Origin: JAYEJW01 sp034716535
Lineage (GTDB): Bacteria > Pseudomonadota > Gammaproteobacteria > Chromatiales > Chromatiaceae
Assembly: GCA_034716535.1 (NCBI GenBank)
Contig: JAYEJW010000671.1
Coordinates: 1-20,106, forward strand
Reading direction: 5' to 3'
DNA: 20,106 bases
A program made the translations under genes and the position numbers. Each line of letters begins with the position of its first letter. Position 1 is the stretch's first letter. The notes under the pieces were generated by a model. The model saw nothing but the letters and a program-made list of their open reading frames with translations. It was not told the origin of the DNA and searched no databases. Below, piece after piece: positions 1-5,073 of the stretch.

Positions 1-119
1 GCACTACTTTTCCGATTTCAGGAGCGGAAAATTTGTATCTTATTGATTATTGGATAATAGCTATTTTTGGGAACTGGAAAATCAGCCCGTTTTCCGGGAA
101 ATTCGGCCTGGAACTGACA
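1..119. mobile_element. Probable terminus of an IS21-type insertion sequence (end only)
   Basis: The sequence is AT-rich, unlike its neighbours. On the minus strand it begins with TGTCAG (119 leftward), and TGT ends are usual for IS21-family elements. Short subterminal repeats typical of such ends are visible: GGAACTG at 70-76 and 110-116, GGAAAAT at 26-32 and 76-82, and an inverted pair TTTTCCG (8-14) / CGGAAAA (25-31). The ParB-like reading frame loses its family resemblance just before this segment and stops inside it. No transposase is in the window, because the body of the element would lie to the left. The family assignment is an inference from the ends alone; the segment could be another transposon end or a deletion junction. 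Confidence 0.4.
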
Positions 120-537
120 AAGATGGGGTAAGCGCCCCGTGCAGGTCGTTCTCCTTCAGGTGAGCCAGGAGCACATCGGACTCCCGGCGCCAGGGCTTGA
201 GCAGGCAGTGGACGTGCGCAAAGCGAGGTTCGCCCGTCTCCGCAAAGAGCGCCTGTACGATGCACAGGCGGGTGTTGCCGCCCGCCTGCACCATGAAGCG
301 CGCATCCCCCGGCCGTTTGGTGACGACCAGCGGCTGGTCCATGCCCTCGGCGCGGATCGATGCCTTGATGCGGTCGTACTCGGGGTTGCCGGCACGCCGC
401 GGGTTACGGTCGTAGGGCCGGATCTCAGTAACCGGGAGCCAGAGGAAACGCATCTGCGCACCAGCCTCTTGGTGCGCCGGCGGCGGCGTGGACTCGGTCG
501 TGTCCGGGGCCAGGTTCCGGGCGCGCTCAGACACCAC
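82..537 (-). pseudogene. ParB-like nuclease-domain protein, 3'-truncated
   Basis: The 151-codon frame has a GTG start at 537 preceded by GAGGGA, and it overlaps the end of the upstream DnaC-like gene by 11 bases. Residues about 29-130 match the ParB/Srx fold of mobile elements: a start like LPVTEIRPYDRNPRR, a DRIKASIRAEGMDQPLVV segment, a QAGGNTRL box, and a region up to AHLKEND. Relatives in integrative elements and phages continue well past this point with a helical DNA-binding part. Here the frame runs into the AT-rich segment below base 120 and stops at 82. The product would keep the nuclease-like domain but lose its C-terminal half. It is the last visible gene of the leftward replication operon, so a role in partition or replication of the excised element is likely. 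Truncation by an insertion is inferred. Confidence 0.7.
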
Positions 538-1285
538 GCTTCCCTCGGCGGTGGCTCGGCCAAGTGAAGGGCACGGTGGCGGAGTCGAGCTCCAGCAGCC
601 GGTCCATGATCCGCTCGCCCAGATACGCCTCCATCTCGGAGGCGGTCAGGTTGCCGATCAGGATAGTGGGCCGCATCTCGGCATAGCGGGTATTGAGCAC
701 GTCGAAGAGCATGGCGCGACGCTTGCTCTCGTTGCCGATCGCCACGCCCACCTCGTCGAGCACCAGCAGCTCCGGCGCGGTGAGCAGCGCGAAGGACTCG
801 CTCTCCGAGCGCTGCGCCCGCGGCGAGTAGGCGTCCCGAATCATGCGCAAGGCCGCGGATACAGACATTAAGAGCCCTGTGTGACCAGAGCGGATCACGC
901 TGGCCAGGATCGCGCAGGCGAGGTGCGTCTTGCCGGTGCCCGGTCCACCGACCAGCAGCAGGCAACTGCCCCGACCCCGCACCTCGCCGAAACGCTCCGC
1001 GTAAGCGCAGCAAACCGTAAGCGCCTGACGCTGTTCGGGCGCATCTGCCCGGTAGCCAGCGAAGGTCCTGTCCAGGAAGCGCTGCGGGATACCGGCGCGC
1101 CCGACGGCCCGCTCGAGCTGCGTCTGCGCCGCACGGCGCCGGTCGACCGCGAGCCTGATCGCCTCACGCCGACCGACCGCGGCCAGCTCCTCAGCCGAGG
1201 GCAGCGGGTCGGATCCAGGGGATCTCATCGAACGGGGTTGCCCCGCTGCGGTAGTCCTTATCTGCGAGTCGGCACTCTGCCTCAT
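527..1285 (-). CDS. DnaC-like replicative helicase loader (AAA+ ATPase)
   Basis: This 252-residue protein has a Walker A motif GGPGTGKTH at about 113-121, a Walker B LLVLDEVG at about 173-180, a sensor-type GNLT at about 211-214 and an ERIMDRL arginine-finger region at about 224-230. This is the DnaC/IstB/phage P-type loader family, which delivers DnaB helicase to an origin. The partner gene upstream is an O/DnaT-like initiator, which favours a helicase loader over a transposition IstB. The start at 1285 has AAAGGG upstream but overlaps the initiator gene by 95 bases. An ATG at 1228 would reduce the overlap to 38 bases and drop a poorly conserved N-terminus, but has a weaker ribosome site. 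The gene lies in the leftward replication operon between the initiator and ParB-like genes. Confidence 0.85.
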   Translation of the reverse strand: MRQSADSQIRTTAAGQPRSMRSPGSDPLPSAEELAAVGRREAIRLAVDRRRAAQTQLERAVGRAGIPQRFLDRTFAGYRADAPEQRQALTVCCAYAERFGEVRGRGSCLLLVGGPGTGKTHLACAILASVIRSGHTGLLMSVSAALRMIRDAYSPRAQRSESESFALLTAPELLVLDEVGVAIGNESKRRAMLFDVLNTRYAEMRPTILIGNLTASEMEAYLGERIMDRLLELDSATVPFTWPSHRRGKRGV

Positions 1286-1991
1286 GGTCTTGCCCTTTCG
1301 GTACGTTGGCCTGCAAGGTCCGCAGGCGGTTGATGAAGGTCGCTTCCCAGCTCTTGCGTCGCTCCCCGGTATCGCTCCAGTAGACGACGAACTCGTCGAT
1401 CTGGGCCTCGACCCACTCTCGGATCATGCCTTGTTTCGCGGCCCAGTCGACGACCCGTTCGCCGGGCCTCCAGTCCGGCGGTATGGGGGATGCCCTGCTC
1501 TCGCCGCCGGCCGAACGTTCTTGCACGTCGGCGTCGGCGTGCGCTAGTGACGGTTCACTGTCGGTTCTATGACGGTTCTTATGACGGTTCGGGGGGTGTG
1601 ACGTCCCTAGATCTGGGGGCCTCACACCCCCACCTGAGGGTGTCACGCCCCTATCCTGGGGGCTTGACGCCCCTAGGGGCGTCATGTCTCTAGGGGTCTC
1701 GCGCCCCCGGCGCAGGGGTATCACATGCCGATTCGAATCACAGACGGCGAGCGTATAGGTGGTGCTTTGCTTCGGGCGGCGGTGCCGCGCCACAAGACCG
1801 CGGGTCTCGAGTTCTGCAAGGCCCCTCGTCACCGTTCTCCTGTCGACCTCGGTCCACTCGGCCAGTCGGGTCAACGAGGGCCAGCAGCGACCGTCTTCGT
1901 CCGCATGCTCCGCAAGGGCGAGCAGGATGCAACGCAGCGCCGGCGTCAGTCCGCGGCAGCTCCAGACCCAGTCGCGTGCGGAACGGCTCAC
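1191..1991 (-). CDS. Lambda-O-like replication initiator (winged-helix plus DnaT-like C-terminal domain)
   Basis: The predicted protein has 266 residues. The GTG start at 1991 is chosen because it lies one base past the TGA of the preceding XRE gene, with GGAG about 10 bases upstream; longer in-frame starts would run inside that gene. Residues about 14-80 form a winged helix of the HTH_36 type (LTRLAEWTEVDRRTVTRGLAELETRGLVARHRR region). Residues about 90-148 are a low-complexity Pro/Gly/Arg linker. Residues about 169-230 resemble the DnaT/phage-O C-terminal domain (PPDWRP...WEATFINRLRTLQ). Such proteins bind origin iterons with the N-terminus and recruit the helicase loader, here encoded next door. 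The DNA of the linker contains two repeat arrays that look like the origin itself. Domain assignments are by pattern recognition. Confidence 0.8.
   Translation of the reverse strand: MSRSARDWVWSCRGLTPALRCILLALAEHADEDGRCWPSLTRLAEWTEVDRRTVTRGLAELETRGLVARHRRPKQSTTYTLAVCDSNRHVIPLRRGRETPRDMTPLGASSPQDRGVTPSGGGVRPPDLGTSHPPNRHKNRHRTDSEPSLAHADADVQERSAGGESRASPIPPDWRPGERVVDWAAKQGMIREWVEAQIDEFVVYWSDTGERRKSWEATFINRLRTLQANVPKGQDHEAECRLADKDYRSGATPFDEIPWIRPAALG
1548..1590. repeat. Four direct repeats TG(A/T)CGGTTC, period 11-12 bp
   Basis: Copies lie at 1548-1556, 1559-1567 (TGTCGGTTC), 1570-1578 and 1582-1590. The 11-12 bp period is about one helical turn, so a bound protein would meet each copy on the same face of the helix. 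The array sits inside the linker-coding part of the initiator gene, immediately beside the larger palindromic array. It is a likely second component of the replication origin; the bound protein is unknown. Confidence 0.75.
1593..1727. repeat. Iteron-like array of palindromic repeats, probable replication origin inside the initiator gene
   Basis: About six to seven imperfect copies of a dyad resembling TCACGCCCCTA...TAGGGGCGTGA follow one another, with the aligned ACG positions near 1601, 1624, 1645, 1667, 1684, 1701 and 1723 (steps of 17-23 bp). One copy is a perfect 20-bp palindrome, TGACGCCCCTAGGGGCGTCA (1665-1684). GGGGTGTGA (1593-1601) pairs perfectly with TCACACCCC (1622-1630), and ACACCC (1624-1629) with GGGTGT (1638-1643). 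In lambda, oriL is a set of iterons with internal dyads located in the middle of gene O. The position here, in the linker between the two domains of an O-like gene, is the same. Use as an origin is inferred; no obvious AT-rich unwinding element is next to it. Confidence 0.65.
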
Positions 1992-1992
1992 C

Positions 1993-2211
1993 TCAGGCGC
2001 TCCATTGGGCAGGTTCCTGCAGCAGCTCGGCTGCCTCGACATCCAGCGCGCGTGCAATCCGCATAACGCTGCCGAGTGTCGGGTTCTCGTCACCGGTCTC
2101 CAGGCGGCAGATCCAGGCTTGCGAGGTGCGCGCGAGCTTCGCGAGCACTGCCTGGGAGTACCCGGACCTCTTTCGGATGCGGCGGATATTGCGACCGACG
2201 ATGCTCGCCAT
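1993..2211 (-). CDS. Small XRE-family transcriptional regulator
   Basis: This 72-residue protein is almost entirely one lambda-repressor-type helix-turn-helix domain (RIRKRSGYSQAVLAKLARTS, recognition helix QAWICRLETGDENP, then LGSVMRIARALDV). There is no second domain. GGAGG stands 5-10 bases before the ATG at 2211, a good ribosome site. It is the first gene of the leftward operon that continues with the O-like initiator, whose GTG lies one base beyond this gene's stop. Small size and position suggest a Cro-like or autoregulatory role controlling replication genes, which is an inference. A candidate operator, GTGAT-N6-ATCAC, lies about 65 bases upstream. Confidence 0.8.
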   Translation of the reverse strand: MASIVGRNIRRIRKRSGYSQAVLAKLARTSQAWICRLETGDENPTLGSVMRIARALDVEAAELLQEPAQWSA

Positions 2212-2586
2212 ACTGCCCTCCAGATAACTCCCGGTAATGACTGGTCGCGAAATGCAAGATTGCGATTCCCGGGCGTGATATCCCGATCACTGCCGAGGGC
2301 ACAAACATGCTAGTCAAATACAATCGCCAGGGGGGTTCGAAAGATCGCGCTTTTTTTTGTTATTCCGCAAAGGCGGTGTGCGGGTTAAGGGAGGGAGACC
2401 TGGACAGAGGGCGAGAGGTGATGCCGCGCCCCAGCGCGGTTTAGCGACGACGATCGGGTATCGTCAACGAAGTGAATAGAATCAGACCATTTGGTAACGA
2501 CCCGCGACGATACGGCGCAACCCCTGCCCGTCGACGCCGCTAAAGAGCATTCTCCGGCGGGGACTTACTCGCTCGCGGATTTCAGC
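2212..2586. other. Gene-free 375-bp leader of the replication operon
   Basis: No convincing coding sequence is present. It holds an interrupted palindrome GTGAT-ATCCCG-ATCAC (2275-2290), a reasonable operator for the XRE regulator. It also holds two strong hairpins, CCGCGC-CCCA-GCGCGG (2424-2439) and GACGAT-CGGGT-ATCGTC (2449-2465), and a T8 run near 2351-2358. GACGAT recurs near 2506. The leftward promoter should lie here, but I could not pick out a convincing -35/-10 pair. A leftward terminator for the membrane-protein gene is expected but not clear. Confidence 0.4.
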
Positions 2587-2985
2587 TCAGGCGTTCTCGT
2601 AGACTGACATGGTCGCAAAACTGACCATGCTGCCCACCAGTGAAACAAACCCGATCCACAAGGCGATGTTGTCGATTCGATTCGGGAGAATGTCGACCAG
2701 GTACAGCGGAAGAATCGCTGTGAACAGCAGGAAAATCCCCAAGAGGCGCAGAACATTTCGGCGCTGGCAGTCCCTCCTTCGCTCTTGCAGGGGAGGATCT
2801 GCCACCGATGGTCTTTCGTCCCGCGGACCGCTGCCCTTCTTGGAGGAAACGGCCTGACTGACATGGATTCCGCCGATATCGACCTTGACTCCGCTTGGGC
2901 TGGTGGCGGCCCCGGGTGAAGCGGGGCTGAGGTCTTCGGCTACGCTCTGCATGGCGGACATGATTTCCTCCCTCTTGTTATCCAT
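2587..2985 (-). CDS. Hypothetical small inner-membrane protein
   Basis: I do not recognise the family. The ATG at 2985 is chosen over longer in-frame starts because GAGAGG precedes it at good spacing; this gives 132 residues. Residues about 1-75 are polar and rich in Ser/Pro/Arg, with no recognisable domain and ending in a basic cluster (QERRRDCQRR). Two hydrophobic segments follow at about 78-97 (LRLLGIFLLFTAILPLYLV) and 105-127 (ALWIGFVSLVGSMVSFATMSV), so the long N-terminus probably faces the cytoplasm. It lies downstream of the repressor in the same direction and may be expressed in the integrated state. Superinfection exclusion is one possibility for such a gene, but nothing in the sequence shows it. 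Confidence 0.6.
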   Translation of the reverse strand: MDNKREEIMSAMQSVAEDLSPASPGAATSPSGVKVDIGGIHVSQAVSSKKGSGPRDERPSVADPPLQERRRDCQRRNVLRLLGIFLLFTAILPLYLVDILPNRIDNIALWIGFVSLVGSMVSFATMSVYENA

Positions 2986-3103
2986 TTCAGTCCTCTCAAC
3001 TTCCAGACAAGTGTCATCGAAGGCATTGAATCTGTTAGATTCTGCCAAGTATCCGCGCAATCGCGATCCGTTGCTTGTGACACTCGTCAAGGTTCACGTT
3101 TGA

Positions 3104-3125
3104 TCCCCCGTGTGTCTTCGGGGGA
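3104..3125. terminator. Hairpin after the repressor gene, possible terminator
   Basis: TCCCCCG (3104-3110) pairs perfectly with CGGGGGA (3119-3125) around an 8-base loop. A smaller stem GCCG/CGGC (3130-3142) lies between it and the repressor stop codon. Neither strand has a clear T tract after the stem, so termination is uncertain. The position between the repressor and membrane-protein genes would allow partial attenuation. Confidence 0.35.
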
Positions 3126-3144
3126 AAGTGCCGTTCTTCGGCGG

Positions 3145-3684
3145 CTAGAGTGCGAGTTTGACCAGCTCGAGAACCGGGGCCTTACGCGTATTGCCACCTG
3201 ACTGGTAGATCCGATAGATGGCCACGACGAGCTTGGCCTTCTTGCCCGGGGACAACTCTCCGCCAATCTGCTGTAGCCCCGCTTCCACTGACTCGATGAC
3301 AGTCGCCAGCAGCGCGTCATCGACCGGACCGGATTCTCCGGCCCCGGCTTCCCTCGTGCCGCTTGCGGCCCCTTCTCCGGTGGCAAGCCAGATCAGGGAA
3401 ACGCCGCCGATCCGGGCGATGTCGACCAGTTTGTCCGCCCCCGGCACGGTGACGCCCGCCAAGTATTTACGAAAGACGCTTTCTGAAATACCACACTTTT
3501 GTGCGAACGCGTTCGTCGATTCCCGCCCCTTCGCGATCTCCAGTCGCTGCGGGAAACCCTTGCCATCCCAGCGCACTTCTTCTTGTTCTTGATGATTATT
3601 TCTCGCAACCAAGGCGGTGACTCCTGAAGGATCTGCTACCCGTACATCGCTTTTTAGTACGCTAATTCTCGCTGTTTTATCCAT
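3145..3684 (-). CDS. Phage/ICE-type repressor with XRE helix-turn-helix, lacking a LexA-type protease domain
   Basis: The protein has 179 residues from the ATG at 3684; the frame is open further upstream but those starts lie inside the dyad or beyond. Residues about 46-105 are a Mu/lambda-type helix-turn-helix (AFAQKCGISESVFRKYLAG, then PGADKLVDIARIGGVSLIWLATGEG). Residues about 120-165 are a helical tail (LLATVIESVEAGLQQ, LSPGKKAKLVVAIYRIY) seen in many prophage repressors. No S24/LexA self-cleavage domain follows. It is divergent from the FlhDC-like/xis/int operon with a 38-bp dyad between them, so it most likely shuts off that operon and its own gene. The first 40 residues are not recognisable, and the start has no good ribosome site. 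Confidence 0.8.
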   Translation of the reverse strand: MDKTARISVLKSDVRVADPSGVTALVARNNHQEQEEVRWDGKGFPQRLEIAKGRESTNAFAQKCGISESVFRKYLAGVTVPGADKLVDIARIGGVSLIWLATGEGAASGTREAGAGESGPVDDALLATVIESVEAGLQQIGGELSPGKKAKLVVAIYRIYQSGGNTRKAPVLELVKLAL

Positions 3685-3690
3685 TTTTAC

Positions 3691-3731
3691 TTGACGATTT
3701 CGCTCTTTTACGCGTAGTTTAGCAAAATCGT
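3691..3731. promoter_or_regulatory. Divergent promoter/operator: 38-bp dyad centred on TACGCGTA
   Basis: ACGATTTCGC (3694-3703) and GCAAAATCGT (3722-3731) are inverted repeats with 9 of 10 positions matching. The palindrome TACGCGTA (3709-3716) lies exactly at their common centre, 3712.5. A rightward promoter candidate is TTGACG (3691-3696), 18 bp, TAGTTT (3715-3720). A leftward candidate for the repressor is TTACGA, 17 bp, TAAAAG (-10 at 3705-3710). Both would be covered by a protein on the dyad. The dyad is clear; the promoter assignments are weaker, and binding by the neighbouring repressor is inferred. Confidence 0.6.
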
Positions 3732-3759
3732 AACAGCTTTTCCTACTTCGGCATCCAAG

Positions 3760-4116
3760 ATGCATCAAGCACCATTCACATTGGACGGCGATCAACGTAC
3801 CTGCGGTTCGGAACATATACCGGACCCGGACATCGTCGAGCTGAACTTGGCTTGGCTCATGAAGGCGCGGGAACTGGCCAAGTCCGAGCCGGCAAAGGCC
3901 ATCGTTCTGTTCGGCCTTGATCCGGGCCTGTTGGAGGTCTTGTGTAACGCTTCAATCGAGAACCTTCGGCATCTGGCCCAGTCCGGGTTGATGATGTTCC
4001 GGCCGCGGTTCCATATCCGATTCTGGCGGCAGAGGAGCGAGACCCCCGAGCGGTCCTCGGTAGGCCTGGCGCTGCAGTCGGTGTTGATGGCGGCGGAGGA
4101 GATCGCGGGGCGATGA
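3760..4116 (+). CDS. FlhD-like subunit of an FlhDC/SetCD/AcaCD-type activator
   Basis: This 118-residue protein is about the length of FlhD. Residues about 24-83 (DIVELNLAWLMKARELAKSE, LFGLDPGLLEVLCNASIENLRHLAQSG, then FRPRF) follow the FlhD pattern of INLAYLLLAQRL, a FRLGI-like turn, LTLPQMVKLA and a CxFRF-like ending. The gene overlaps the FlhC-like gene by ATGA, as expected for co-translated subunits of a heteromer. Here the pair sits in a mobile element rather than with flagellar genes. Activators of this type drive transfer and excision genes in SXT-type ICEs (SetCD), IncC plasmids (AcaCD) and SGI1 (SgaCD). It is the first gene of the rightward operon, under the divergent dyad. No good ribosome site precedes the ATG. 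Identity comes from pattern similarity and gene order. Confidence 0.75.
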   Translation: MHQAPFTLDGDQRTCGSEHIPDPDIVELNLAWLMKARELAKSEPAKAIVLFGLDPGLLEVLCNASIENLRHLAQSGLMMFRPRFHIRFWRQRSETPERSSVGLALQSVLMAAEEIAGR

Positions 4117-4649
4117 GACTCGACCTTCACGCGCGCACGGATTTGGCCATCGCCCTGATCCGTCGCAGGATGCGGACCTCGATCGTGCGCAAGATCACAG
4201 GCATCCATCCGGTGATCTTGCGCGAGCTCCATCATGAGATCCATGGGTGCAAACCAGTGTCAGGGCAGTTGCCTTCAAGCAACGGCATTCTGCACACCCC
4301 GCTCACGCAAGCCAGCGCTTCGGTGTTCGCTGCCCTGTACCGGTCGTTCGGTGGAGCGGACATCCATAAGGCGGTGGACGTGGACGCATTGGTCAAGGCC
4401 CATGACCTCTATGTCGATCAATTCGGAGGCCTTTCCTCGTCCGGCAGACCTGGTGTACCCGTCGACATCACTCAGGCCTGGATCATCGCGCGTGACCTGA
4501 CGACTCGTATCGCGCGCTCGCAGTTTTGCGACCGGTGCCAGGTCCACTATCTGATCGCCGATCTACCTCGAACACCGCCAACATGTCCCATCTGCGTCTT
4601 GAAACGGGCTCATCCGTCGTCGGGCTCGCGGAAACGGAGGGCCGCATGA
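4113..4649 (+). CDS. FlhC-like zinc-binding activator subunit
   Basis: The protein has 178 residues, against about 192 for E. coli FlhC. The N-terminal half (LAIALIRRRMRTSIVRKITGIHPVILRELHHEI, then a GQLPSSNGILHT turn) parallels the FlhC helical region ending at its KGMLPFS turn. Residues about 88-130 match the FlhC stretch of VDALVKAHDLYVDQ and ITQAWIIARDL. Cys139, Cys142, Cys158 and Cys161 form the CX2C-X15-CX2C zinc site, and the tail is basic (SRKRRAA), both FlhC hallmarks. FlhC supplies most of the DNA contacts in FlhD4C2. The gene starts in an ATGA overlap with the FlhD-like gene and ends in an ATGA overlap with a mini-ORF. It probably activates element genes; its binding sites are not known. 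Confidence 0.8.
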   Translation: MRLDLHARTDLAIALIRRRMRTSIVRKITGIHPVILRELHHEIHGCKPVSGQLPSSNGILHTPLTQASASVFAALYRSFGGADIHKAVDVDALVKAHDLYVDQFGGLSSSGRPGVPVDITQAWIIARDLTTRIARSQFCDRCQVHYLIADLPRTPPTCPICVLKRAHPSSGSRKRRAA

Positions 4650-4717
4650 ATAACGCGTTTCCGCCTGTAGCCTTCAAAACACTGTGCCCGCTACCCTCGG
4701 AAGACCCGCGAGGATGA
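4646..4717 (+). CDS. 23-codon mini-ORF linking the activator and excisionase genes
   Basis: This frame exactly fills the gap between the FlhC-like and AlpA/Xis-like genes. Its ATG overlaps the upstream TGA (ATGA at 4646-4649) and its TGA overlaps the next ATG (ATGA at 4714-4717). GGAGG (4636-4640) stands five bases before its ATG, the best ribosome site of the first four genes in the operon. The peptide (MNNAFPPVAFKTLCPLPSED, then PRG) matches nothing I recognise and has no membrane segment. A role as a translational-coupling leader that carries ribosomes to the excisionase start is likely; the peptide could also have a function of its own. The geometry is seen directly; the role is inferred. 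Confidence 0.55.
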   Translation: MNNAFPPVAFKTLCPLPSEDPRG

Positions 4718-5073
4718 ATTCGAGTGCTCCGTCCGGCGTCCTTCCAAGGCTCATCCGGTTACGCGACGCGGCCTTTTATTTGGGCATGGACCGCAACCGC
4801 TTCAACACTGAGGTTCGACCCCACCTGACCGAAATCCCGATCGGTAGCCAGGGCATTGCATTCGATCGGCTTGAACTGGATGGCTGGGTGGACGACTATA
4901 AGTCCTGCAACGGGCGTCCCGGTCTACCTAAAGGGGAAAGACTATGGGACGCAAGAGAACGCCGGGGCTCCACCTACGCAGGGGCATCTGGCATATCGAC
5001 AAAGTCATCTTCGGACAAAGAGTTGTCGAATCTACTCGAGCAGGCAATCTCGAAGAAGCGGAAAGGTATCTAG
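4714..5073 (+). CDS. AlpA/excisionase-like DNA-binding protein
   Basis: From the ATG in the ATGA overlap at 4714 the protein has 119 residues. Residues about 11-72 (LPRLIRLRDAAFYLGMDRNR, FNTEVRPHLTEIPIG, GIAFDRLELDGWVDDYK) are a MerR/AlpA-like winged helix-turn-helix of the kind often placed directly before integrases of this subfamily in proteobacterial prophages and islands. Such proteins act as excisionases or as regulators of int. The last 43 codons overlap the integrase gene in another frame and are of low complexity. Only residues up to about 77 look conserved, so the tail may simply be read-through to the next stop. An upstream in-frame start at 4684 is possible but lies inside the mini-ORF and lacks the coupling geometry. 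Confidence 0.7.
   Translation: MNSSAPSGVLPRLIRLRDAAFYLGMDRNRFNTEVRPHLTEIPIGSQGIAFDRLELDGWVDDYKSCNGRPGLPKGERLWDARERRGSTYAGASGISTKSSSDKELSNLLEQAISKKRKGI

Noticed and set aside
126..141. GTAAGCG as an IS66-type end pointing right
   Set aside because: Sequence to its right is intact ParB and replication genes, with no IS66 genes and no partner end.
527..1285. DnaC-like protein as the IstB of the nearby IS21-like end
   Set aside because: IstB would be paired with an IstA transposase in the same direction. Here the neighbours are an initiator gene and ParB, and the putative IS end lies outside this operon.
1593..1727. CRISPR array
   Set aside because: Units are 17-23 bp, imperfect and palindromic without spacers of constant length, and the region is translated as part of the initiator.
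3760..4649. True flagellar master regulator flhDC of the host
   Set aside because: The pair lies inside an integrated element between its repressor and integrase and no flagellar genes are near; a mobile-element activator fits better.
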